A stretch of 12,209 nt of DNA. Source: Chloroflexota bacterium. Lineage in GTDB: Bacteria; Chloroflexota; Limnocylindria; Limnocylindrales; CSP1-4. The notes beneath the pieces are model-generated. The model ran no database searches and was not told the origin of the DNA. It was given only the letters and a program-made list of their open reading frames with translations. The position numbers and the translations under genes are program-made. The stretch spans positions 1 through 12,209 of the forward strand of contig JAJYEB010000020.1 in the NCBI GenBank assembly GCA_021790375.1, read 5' to 3'. This document shows positions 1 to 5,371 of this stretch, piece by piece (the first letter of the stretch is position 1; every line of letters begins with the position of its first letter).

Positions 1-656
1 AGCGGCGCCATGTCGGGGTCCTTCGAGTCGAGCAGCCGCAACGGGTTGGCCGACAGGCGCGCGCGCTCCAGGTCGGGCAGCCGGTCGAGGTGCGCACCGA
101 AGAACGCGGTGAGCTCGGCGATGTAGGCCGGCCGGCAGGCGGGATCGCCGATCGAGTTCAGGAGGACCTTGACGTTCGAGAGCCCCGCCTCGGTGTAGAA
201 GCGATGGCCGAGCTCGACGATCTCGGCATCGATGGCCGGGCCCGGATCGCCGATCGCCTCGACGTCCCACTGCCAGAACTGGCGGTAGCGGCCGGCCTGG
301 GGGCGGTCGTACCGGAACATCGGCCCGACGTACTGCACGCGCACCGGCTGGGGCAGCGTGTGCATGCCGTGCTGCACGTACGCCCGCACGATGCCGGCGG
401 TCGCCTCGGGGCGCAGGGACCAGGACTCCGCCTCCTCGGTCCGTGGCTGGATGCGGAACAGCTCCTTCTCCACGATGTCGGTGACCTCGCCGACGCCGCG
501 CTCGAACACCGAGGTCTGCTCGAACAGCGGCGTCTCGATCCCGGCGTACCCGTACCGGCGGGCGAGATCGCCGGCGAGAGACGACAGTCGCTCCCACGCC
601 GGCCGCTCGGCCGGCAGCAGGTCGCGGGTGCCGCGCGGAGCTCGGAAGGAGGGCAT
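1..656 (-). CDS. hisS: Histidine--tRNA ligase, N-terminal half (partial)
   Basis: Class II aminoacyl-tRNA synthetase that charges tRNA-His with histidine in the cytoplasm. The frame reads leftward from an ATG at 656 and runs off the window edge, so about 218 residues are visible where the family usually has about 420-430; the C-terminal half of the catalytic domain and the anticodon-binding domain lie outside. The protein opens MPSFRAPRGTRDLLP, the usual HisS N-terminus with the RGTRD signature. Class II motif 1 is around residues 35-55 (ETPLFEQTSVFERGVGE). An LRPEATAGIVRAY segment and motif 2 (MFRYDRPQAGRYRQFWQ) follow, ending in DVEAIG. Near the visible end, NSIGDP belongs to the HisS insertion region. 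The start is well supported by the conserved N-terminus. No Shine-Dalgarno site is present; a TAGACT hexamer 6 nt upstream suggests a leaderless mRNA. The family assignment is secure. Confidence 0.95.
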   Translation of the reverse strand, partial: MPSFRAPRGTRDLLPAERPAWERLSSLAGDLARRYGYAGIETPLFEQTSVFERGVGEVTDIVEKELFRIQPRTEEAESWSLRPEATAGIVRAYVQHGMHTLPQPVRVQYVGPMFRYDRPQAGRYRQFWQWDVEAIGDPGPAIDAEIVELGHRFYTEAGLSNVKVLLNSIGDPACRPAYIAELTAFFGAHLDRLPDLERARLSANPLRLLDSKDPDMAP

Positions 657-662
657 GGCCGA

Positions 663-668
663 AGTCTA
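663..668 (-). promoter_or_regulatory. Putative leaderless -10 element of hisS
   Basis: On the minus strand TAGACT fits the TANNNT form of a -10 box and ends 6 nt before the hisS ATG. Transcription would then begin at or beside the start codon. No TTGACA-like -35 box is visible at the usual distance, and no Shine-Dalgarno sequence lies in the intervening bases. The same arrangement occurs before rel and femABX1 in this window. The assignment is inferred from sequence only. Confidence 0.45.
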
Positions 669-753
669 TCCGGTGGGGCGCCCGGGTCGTGCGGCTCGGG
701 CCGCGGGCGCCACCCGAGCGGTCGTGCTGCGGGCGTCGCCCAGGCCGCCCGCT

Positions 754-807
754 GCGTTCAGGCCGCTCGCAGCGTTCAGGTCGCTCGCGGCGTTCAGGTC
801 GCTCGCG
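754..807. repeat. 18-bp tandem repeat, three copies
   Basis: Three head-to-tail 18-bp units lie at 754-771, 772-789 and 790-807. Units 2 and 3 are identical (GCGTTCAGGTCGCTCGCG); unit 1 differs at two positions. A weaker related stretch lies just to the left (about 733-753). The array sits in the divergent space between hisS and the small rightward gene, about 55 bp upstream of the latter. The period is a multiple of three and the plus strand reads RSGRSQ-like repeats, but I see no sign that it is translated. It could be a protein-binding array or a neutral slippage product. Confidence 0.75.
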
Positions 808-862
808 CCGCCCGAGCCGCGGCGCCCGTCGCGCCACCCGGCACAATGAACGGCATGAATCG

Positions 863-1192
863 ATGGACCCGGCCGTGACTGCGCGCCCGGTCCCGGTGCA
901 CCTGTACGTGCGGCCTGCCCTCCGCCGTCTCGGCGACCGCCTGCTGGTCCGCGGCTGGCTGGCGATCACCATCGGCAGGTCGATCATCAGCTGGCGCGTG
1001 CTGGATTCCGTGGAGCTTGCCCACGAACTCGAACACGTGCGGCAATGGCAGCGGCACGGGGCGGCGGGGTACGTGGCGAGGTACGCGCTGGCCTCCCTCC
1101 GGGCGGTGCTTGCCGGGGGGGACTGGTATCGCGACAACGCGTTCGAGCGAGAAGCGAGGGAGGCTGCGCAGCGCGCCACCCTGGGAACGTGA
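863..1192 (+). CDS. Small HExxH-motif protein, putative metal-binding
   Basis: A 109-residue protein read rightward from ATG 863; an in-frame GTG at 875 (105 residues) is an equally plausible start. Residues 51-65 contain ELAHELEHVRQWQRHG, an HExxH motif (H54, E55, H58) as in zincin metallopeptidases. A WYRDNAFEREA segment follows at about residues 88-98, where E95 or E97 could be a third metal ligand. The layout recalls short DUF4157-like proteins with an HExxH core, which are common in Chloroflexota and Actinobacteria. I see no signal peptide or clear membrane helix; residues 72-84 (ARYALASLRAVLA) are only mildly hydrophobic. Its protein is composed very differently from the surrounding non-coding frames, which supports a real gene. 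Substrate and role are unknown, and enzyme activity is not shown by the motif alone. A G7 run at 1115-1121 lies before the putative third ligand. Confidence 0.65.
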   Translation: MDPAVTARPVPVHLYVRPALRRLGDRLLVRGWLAITIGRSIISWRVLDSVELAHELEHVRQWQRHGAAGYVARYALASLRAVLAGGDWYRDNAFEREAREAAQRATLGT

Positions 1193-1196
1193 CCGA

Positions 1197-1218
1197 ACCG
1201 CCCCATCATCGGGGAGGT
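1197..1218 (+). terminator. Weak hairpin after the small HExxH gene
   Basis: Four bases after the stop codon, an 8-bp stem with one G-A mismatch (ACCGCCCC against GGGGAGGT) closes a 6-nt loop ATCATC. No T-tract follows, so if it terminates transcription it is not a canonical intrinsic terminator. The position is right but the structure is modest. Confidence 0.25.
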
Positions 1219-1239
1219 CGCCGCCATCCCACGGCGCGC

Positions 1240-1361
1240 TCCGCCCGCATCGCACGCCACGGCGCCCCGCCCGGACCACGCGCGACCGGGCAGTCCGCCC
1301 GCATCACACTGCCTGGCGATCCCGCCCGGACCACGCGCGACCGGGCAGTCCGCCCGCATCA
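1240..1361. repeat. 55-bp tandem repeat, about 2.2 copies
   Basis: The units start at 1240 (54 bp), 1294 (55 bp) and 1349 (truncated), each opening TCCGCCCGCATC. Within the array a 41-base block at 1266-1306 recurs without mismatch at 1321-1361. The array begins 47 bp after the stop of the HExxH gene. The exact identity over 41 bp points to a recent duplication or active homogenisation. There is no CRISPR-like spacer pattern: the intervening bases are diverged parts of the same unit. Confidence 0.85.
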
Positions 1362-1461
1362 TGGAGAACTTGCACCGCTGGAACCTTAACGTCGATCCGG
1401 GGCGCGAAACCGCCGGCCTGCCGGTGCGGCTGATCCGCGGCCGAGCACGATCACGTCCCCG

Positions 1462-1530
1462 TCCGGGCCGATGACACCCGGAAAGGCGTCGTGAACACGC
1501 CATAGCGTTCCGCCCATGCACAAATTGCAG
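1462..1530. other. AT-richer island with two hairpins and a TGCA inverted motif
   Basis: This stretch is visibly lower in GC than its flanks. It contains a 6-bp hairpin at 1462-1482 (TCCGGG / CCCGGA, 9-nt loop), a 5-bp hairpin at 1485-1501 (GGCGT / ACGCC, 7-nt loop) and TGCACAAATTGCA at 1517-1529. On the plus strand TAGCGT (1503-1508) lies 7 nt before an ATG at 1516, the same geometry as the putative leaderless starts elsewhere in the window. That ATG opens a 56-codon frame ending at 1686. The frame runs through the neighbouring tandem repeat and resembles nothing I know. Possible identities are a small RNA or sORF promoter, a dispersed intergenic element, or chance. I cannot decide among them. 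Confidence 0.3.
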
Positions 1531-1533
1531 GAT

Positions 1534-1620
1534 TCCCACGGGCACAGCCCGGGGTTGTCCGTGAGTGCCGCAGGCTCCCCGCGGGACGTCCCGGGGCTGT
1601 CCGGGATCACCGCGGCATTC
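1534..1620. repeat. Degenerate 42-bp tandem repeat, two copies
   Basis: Unit 1 (1534-1575) and unit 2 (1576-1617) match at about 28 of 42 positions, best in the shared blocks CCCGGGG and TGTCCG. A third unit appears to begin at 1618 with TTCCCGCGG and is lost quickly. The period is 14 codons, and the plus-strand frame from 1516 shows SPGLSVSAAG followed by VPGLSGITAA. Divergence between the copies indicates an older duplication than the 55-bp array nearby. Confidence 0.45.
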
Positions 1621-1670
1621 CCGCGGCGGCCGGGACGGGCCGGCGATGGACACCGGCTCGCGGCGGCCGA

Positions 1671-1744
1671 CAAGGCCGGCGTTTGACCACGACTCGATGC
1701 GGCCGAACAAGGCCGGCGTTGGACCCCGACTCGATGCGGCCGAG
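1671..1744. repeat. 37-bp tandem repeat, two clear copies
   Basis: Units at 1671-1707 and 1708-1744 are nearly identical, each opening CAAGGCCGGCGTT and closing CTCGATGCGGCCGA. More degenerate relatives flank them on both sides (about 1645-1670 and 1745-1764). The array lies downstream of the rel stop, beyond the hairpin at 1799-1836. Confidence 0.75.
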
Positions 1745-1798
1745 AGGCCGGCCGGCGCTGCGACGCCGCCCGACGGCAACGGCTCACCCGGCCCCCGG

Positions 1799-1836
1799 CG
1801 CGCGTGCGGCTCCGCCCGGCAGGGCGGACACGCGCG
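1799..1836 (-). terminator. Strong hairpin behind rel
   Basis: The inverted repeat lies 5 nt after the rel stop. An inner 7-bp stem (TCCGCCC 1811-1817 / GGGCGGA 1822-1828) closes a GGCA loop. An outer 8-bp stem (CGCGCGTG 1799-1806 / CACGCGCG 1829-1836) continues it across a 4-nt bulge. No T-tract follows on the minus strand. The GC-rich, U-less form is plausible as a terminator or mRNA-stabilising end in such a genome, and the position right behind the last gene of the block supports that. Confidence 0.55.
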
Positions 1837-1841
1837 CCCCG

Positions 1842-4079
1842 TCAGGTCAGCGCGCGCTGGACCGAGAAGACGTCCTTGACCTGCTCGAGGCGCGACAGGA
1901 CCCGGGCGAGCTGCGCGACCGATGCCACCTGCAGCGTGGCGTTCACCGTGGCGGTGCGGTCGGCGTGCGTCTCGACGTGGGCCGCCAGGATGTTGACCTT
2001 CTGCTCGGCCACCACGTTGGTGATGTCGGAGAGGAGCCCCGTCCGATCGTAGGCGTCCAGGCGGATGGCGATCGGGTAGGTCCGCTCCGCGGCCCCCTCC
2101 CACTCCACCTCGATCAGCCGCTCCACGTCCTTCTCGTGCAGGATCGTCACGCACTCGCGCAGGTGGACCGTGACTCCCTTGCCCCGCGTGATGAACCCGA
2201 TGATCGGGTCGCCCGGGATGGGGTGGCAGCACGCGGCGAACCGCACCAGCAGGTCGCCCACGCCCTTCACCCGCACCCCGCCCGCCTGCGCCGGGGGTGC
2301 CGGGGGTGCCACCTGCGGCAGGACGGTCTCGTTCGAGTCGTCCACCACGCCCATCCGGATCACGGCCTGCTGCGCACTCACCGCGCCGTAGCCCACCGCT
2401 GCCAGGAAGTCGTCGACCGTCGGGAACTTGTAGAGCTCCGCCATCTCGGAGACGCGCTCGGATCCGACACGCTCCAGCGACGTGCGGGCCAGCCTGCGCA
2501 GCTCGCGATCCAGTGACTCCCGCCCGTGCGCGATGTTCTCCTCGCGCTGCTGGCGCTTGAACCACTGGCGGATCTTCTCCCGCGCGTGGGTGGTGCGGAC
2601 GATCGACAGCCAGTCCCGCGAGGGGCCGTGCGCGGCCTTGGTGGTGACGATCTCCACGATGTCGCCATTGCGCAGCTTGTAGTCGAGGGGCACGAGCCGG
2701 TTGTTGACCTTGGCGCCGATGCAGCGATGGCCGATGTCGGTGTGGATCCGGTACGCGAAGTCGAGCGGCGTGGAGCCCGCCGGCAGGTCCTTCACCTCGC
2801 CCTTCGGGGTGAACACGAAGACCTGGTCCTGGAAGACGTCGAGCTTGAGCCCCTCGACGAACTCGGTGGCGTCGGCGACCTCGCGCTGCCACTCCATGAG
2901 CTGCCGGATCCAGGCCAGCTTCGCGTCGTAGTCCCGGTCGGACTTCGAGCCCTCCTTGTACCGCCAGTGCGCCGCGATCCCGACCTCGGCGATGCGGTGC
3001 ATCTGGTGCGTCCGGATCTGGACCTCCAGCGGGTGCCCCTCCAGGGCCATGACGGCGGTGTGCAGGCTCTGGTAGCCGTTGGCCTTGGGCATCGCGATGT
3101 AGTCGTCGAACTGGCCGGGGATCGGGCGCCAGAGGGAGTGCACCACGCCGAGGGCCGCGTAGCAGTCCTTGACCTCGTCGACCAGCACGCGGATCGCGTA
3201 GACGTCGTAGACCTCGTCGAAGTTGGCCGACTTGCGCTGCATCTTGCGGTGGATGCTGTACAGGTGCTTGGGGCGGCCGGAGAGGTTGGCCTCGATGCCG
3301 CTGGCCACGAGCGCCTCCTCCAGCTCGGCCATGGCGCGGTCGACATAGGTCTCTCGGGCGGCCCGGCGCGTCTCCAGCTGCTGGGCGAGCGAGCGGAACG
3401 CCACCGGCTCGAGCACCTTGAACGAGAGATCCTCGAGTTCCCACTTCATCTGCCAGATCCCGAGCCGCTCGGCGAGCGGCGCGTAGATCTCGAGCGTCTG
3501 GCGGGCGATGCGCTGCTGCTTCTCCGGCGGGAGACCCGCGATCGTGCGCATGTTGTGCAGCCGATCGGCCAGCTTGATGAGGACGACGCGCACGTCCTCG
3601 GCCATGGCCAGGAACATCTTCCGGATGTTCTCGGCCTGCCGCTCCTCGTGGCTGTGCGCGCTGAACTTCGACAGCTTGGTGACGCCGTCCACGAGCCGCG
3701 CCACCTCCGGCCCGAAGCGCTCCTCGACGTCCTCCAGCGAGTACTCGGTGTCCTCCGGGATGTCGTGGAGGAGCGCGGCCTGGATCGCGACCGGGTCGAG
3801 CCCAAGCTCGGCGAGCGTCTGCGCGGCGGCGATCGGGTGGGTGACGTACGGCTCGCCGCTCGCCCGCTTCTGGTCCGCGTGCGCCTCGACCGCGAACCGG
3901 TAGGCACGTTCGACGCCGGACAGGTCGGCCGTGGGATGGTGCTCCTGGACCTCGGCGACCAGCTGGCGCACGGACGCGTCGAGGTCCACGGAGGTCGGCG
4001 CCGGGCTGGCGTCGAGACCTCCCCGGGCGCCGCCCCGGCGGCCGGGGCGGGAGGGGGCGCTGGCTGGCTCGATCGACAT
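1842..4079 (-). CDS. rel: Bifunctional (p)ppGpp synthetase/hydrolase, Rel/SpoT family
   Basis: A 745-residue long-form RSH protein, of typical length, that makes and degrades the stringent-response alarmone (p)ppGpp on ribosomes with uncharged tRNA. The domains are in the standard order. The HD hydrolase is at about 45-200, with H81, the HDxxED motif as HDIPED (105-110) and ADRLHNM (171-177), all intact. The synthetase is at about 265-380, with GRPKHLYSI, DYIAMPKANGYQSLHT (326-341), QIRT and AAHWRYKEG. TGS is at about 412-480 (VFTPKGEVKDLPAGSTPLDFAY), followed by a helical region. The Cys/His zinc-finger domain is around 605-645 (CCHPIPGD at 617-624). The C-terminal ACT domain is from about 668 (DRTGLLSDI). 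Both catalytic halves look functional. ATG 4079 starts the frame. There is no Shine-Dalgarno site, but TATGAT lies 8 nt upstream. It is the last gene of the leftward block, 166 bp after femABX1 and followed by a strong hairpin. The ~34-residue low-complexity lead before the HD domain is not conserved. Confidence 0.97.
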   Translation of the reverse strand: MSIEPASAPSRPGRRGGARGGLDASPAPTSVDLDASVRQLVAEVQEHHPTADLSGVERAYRFAVEAHADQKRASGEPYVTHPIAAAQTLAELGLDPVAIQAALLHDIPEDTEYSLEDVEERFGPEVARLVDGVTKLSKFSAHSHEERQAENIRKMFLAMAEDVRVVLIKLADRLHNMRTIAGLPPEKQQRIARQTLEIYAPLAERLGIWQMKWELEDLSFKVLEPVAFRSLAQQLETRRAARETYVDRAMAELEEALVASGIEANLSGRPKHLYSIHRKMQRKSANFDEVYDVYAIRVLVDEVKDCYAALGVVHSLWRPIPGQFDDYIAMPKANGYQSLHTAVMALEGHPLEVQIRTHQMHRIAEVGIAAHWRYKEGSKSDRDYDAKLAWIRQLMEWQREVADATEFVEGLKLDVFQDQVFVFTPKGEVKDLPAGSTPLDFAYRIHTDIGHRCIGAKVNNRLVPLDYKLRNGDIVEIVTTKAAHGPSRDWLSIVRTTHAREKIRQWFKRQQREENIAHGRESLDRELRRLARTSLERVGSERVSEMAELYKFPTVDDFLAAVGYGAVSAQQAVIRMGVVDDSNETVLPQVAPPAPPAQAGGVRVKGVGDLLVRFAACCHPIPGDPIIGFITRGKGVTVHLRECVTILHEKDVERLIEVEWEGAAERTYPIAIRLDAYDRTGLLSDITNVVAEQKVNILAAHVETHADRTATVNATLQVASVAQLARVLSRLEQVKDVFSVQRALT

Positions 4080-4087
4080 GGGGGCCC

Positions 4088-4093
4088 ATCATA
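4088..4093 (-). promoter_or_regulatory. Putative -10 element of rel
   Basis: TATGAT on the minus strand differs from TATAAT at one position and ends 8 nt before the rel ATG, giving an mRNA with almost no leader. The bases around it are otherwise extremely GC-rich, so the AT hexamer stands out. No recognisable -35 box is present. It implies that rel can be transcribed separately from the upstream cell-wall genes. Confidence 0.5.
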
Positions 4094-4130
4094 CCGCTCG
4101 ACTGCGGGCCCACCGGCCGGGCTCCCGGCC

Positions 4131-4251
4131 CACCGCGGCTCAGCGGACCGCAGCGCGCTCGGCGGCCCGCGGCAGTTGCCGCCCACCGCAGCTCAGCGGA
4201 CCGCAGCAGGTTCCGCGGCCCGCGGCAGTTGTCGCCCACCGCGGCTCAGCG
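4131..4251. repeat. 53-bp tandem repeat, about 2.3 copies, overlapping the femABX1 stop
   Basis: Units lie at 4131-4183 and 4184-4236, and a third, partial unit at 4237-4251 enters the 3' end of femABX1. Each opens CACCGCRGCTCAGCG. The stop codon of femABX1 (4246-4248) lies inside the third copy, so the array appears to have grown from the gene's own 3' end. Each full unit contains a near-palindrome, GCGGCAGTTGCCGC at 4169-4182 and a one-base variant in unit 2, able to form a short hairpin in the transcript. The array fills most of the gap between femABX1 and rel. Confidence 0.85.
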
Positions 4252-5349
4252 AACGCGACGGACCAGGTTCCACCCGGCGCCCAGCAACCGGCGGCTCGCA
4301 TGATCGTGGGCGCGGACGAAGACGACCCCGCGGGCCCCGAAGCCACGCTTGAACTCGTAGAGGTTCCACAGCGGGTGGGCGCGATCGGCCGGCAGGCCGG
4401 GAGCGTCCCGCGTGTCGACACCGCCGAGGTCGTACACGGTGAACCCGTTGGCCGCCCCCCAGCGAAGGATCTCCCACTGCAGCAGGTGGTTGGCCCGGGT
4501 CCCCCGCAGGTCGGCCCCGTCGGGCGACCCCGCAACGTGCGATACCAGCCGGCGGCCGCAGTGCAGGAGCACGACCCCGTTCAGGCGCTGCCCCGACACG
4601 CCGGCGAACCAGAGGCTCGCCAGGCCGGCCTCGCCGAGGGCTCCCCACTGGTCGAGCTGATACGCGCGGTCCCGGACGATGAACCCCTCGCGGCGCCCGG
4701 TCGCCTCGAACATGTCCCAGAAGGCGGCCAGCGCCTCGTCTCGTCCCGGTGTCCCGGCGAGGTCCGCGCGCTCGACCGTGACGCCGGCACGGCGCGCCTT
4801 GTTGATGTTCCGCGCGGTGCTGTCGCCGAGCAGCTCGTGCTGCGCTTCCTCCGTCTCCCGGATCGGGACCAGCATGCCTGTCCGCGAGACCTGGACCTCG
4901 CGCGGCGATGGACGGAAGCCCTCGGTGGGGAGAGCGGAGGCCTCCGCACCACCGTCTTCCCACGCGGGGTCCACCGTGAGGACGGCCGCCCGGCGGGCGC
5001 GGGCCACGCGGCGCATCCCCTGCAGCGCCATCCGGGCCGCCTCCGGGCCGTCCGCCAGCAGGACCGGGCCCCGCGGTGCGTAGAGGTAGGTGAGACGCCC
5101 CAGCGGGCCGGGAAGCATGGGCGCGAGCGGACGTTCCTGGAGCGACGCGACCGCCACGCGCTCCGGCCCGTGCTCGATGACCACCCGGAGCGGCCGCCAC
5201 CCCAGCCGGGCCTTGCTGGCGCCCCAGGCATGGGACTGGAAGACCTCGCCCCTCGGGCTGCGGGCGGCCAGCGCGTCCCAGCGCTCGGGGTCCCAGCCGG
5301 TCGCATCCACGACGCGGAGCTGGGCCGGGTCGGCGTCGGTCTGCGGCAC
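4246..5349 (-). CDS. FemABX-family peptidyltransferase (no. 1)
   Basis: A 367-residue protein of the FemA/FemB/FemX (MurM) type. The family uses aminoacyl-tRNA to attach amino acids to the diamino-acid side chain of peptidoglycan precursors at the inner face of the membrane. Two GNAT-like halves are visible. The first has WDALAARSPRGEVFQSHAWG (24-43), GW at 50-51, YAPRGPV (90-96) and LTVDP (124-128). The second has RNINKARRAGV (180-190), FEATGRREGF (204-213 region), RANHLLQWEI (285-294), YDLGGVD (306-312) and FKRGFGA (333-339). Family members are 330-430 residues; no coiled-coil arm is seen. Start GTG 5349 is chosen because TATCAT ends 7 nt before it and no conserved sequence precedes it. It follows femABX2 by 22 bp. 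Its donor amino acid cannot be read from sequence. A more distant role in other aminoacyl or acyl transfer (GNAT superfamily) is possible. Confidence 0.88.
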   Translation of the reverse strand: MPQTDADPAQLRVVDATGWDPERWDALAARSPRGEVFQSHAWGASKARLGWRPLRVVIEHGPERVAVASLQERPLAPMLPGPLGRLTYLYAPRGPVLLADGPEAARMALQGMRRVARARRAAVLTVDPAWEDGGAEASALPTEGFRPSPREVQVSRTGMLVPIRETEEAQHELLGDSTARNINKARRAGVTVERADLAGTPGRDEALAAFWDMFEATGRREGFIVRDRAYQLDQWGALGEAGLASLWFAGVSGQRLNGVVLLHCGRRLVSHVAGSPDGADLRGTRANHLLQWEILRWGAANGFTVYDLGGVDTRDAPGLPADRAHPLWNLYEFKRGFGARGVVFVRAHDHASRRLLGAGWNLVRRVR

Positions 5350-5356
5350 GGCGGCG

Positions 5357-5362
5357 ATGATA
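5357..5362 (-). promoter_or_regulatory. Putative leaderless -10 element of femABX1
   Basis: TATCAT on the minus strand lies entirely within the 22-bp gap between femABX2 and femABX1 and ends 7 nt before the GTG start. No Shine-Dalgarno site is present in the gap, so a leaderless transcript is the simplest reading. It would give femABX1 expression independent of murE-femABX2. No -35 box is recognisable. Confidence 0.45.
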
Positions 5363-5371
5363 CGCGCCCGT

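Larger units (their letters stand above)
1193..1841. other. Convergent intergenic region without a credible gene
   Basis: This 649-bp gap lies between the ends of the rightward HExxH gene and the leftward rel gene. The open frames here have biased, repetitive translations (Arg, Pro, Ala and Ser) with no family resemblance, so none is called. It holds a small hairpin after the rightward gene, three separate tandem repeats, an AT-richer island with two hairpins at 1462-1530, and a strong hairpin after rel. No tRNA, rRNA or known RNA family is recognisable. Confidence 0.7.

Noticed and set aside
657..862. T-box leader or other riboswitch upstream of hisS.
   Set aside because: The hisS start has a -10-like hexamer 6 nt away, leaving no leader. 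The only notable fold is a 7-bp inverted repeat at 694-719, without T-box features.
1240..1361. CRISPR array.
   Set aside because: There are only about two units, the sequence between identical blocks is a diverged part of the same unit, and no cas gene is in the window.
1386..1787. A 133-codon minus-strand frame in the convergent gap behind rel.
   Set aside because: It runs through two tandem repeats, has no start signal, and its Arg/Ser/Pro-rich translation matches no family I know.
3750..3770. Altered hydrolase motif in Rel (HDIPED instead of HDVVED).
   Set aside because: Only the two middle positions of HDxxED differ. The metal- and substrate-binding His, Asp, Glu and Asp are intact, so hydrolase loss is not supported.
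2526..4352. A 608-codon open frame on the plus strand opposite rel.
   Set aside because: It is the antisense shadow of a highly conserved Rel. The translation is a low-complexity Leu/Val/Arg/Asp mix with no family motif, as expected from GC-rich third positions.
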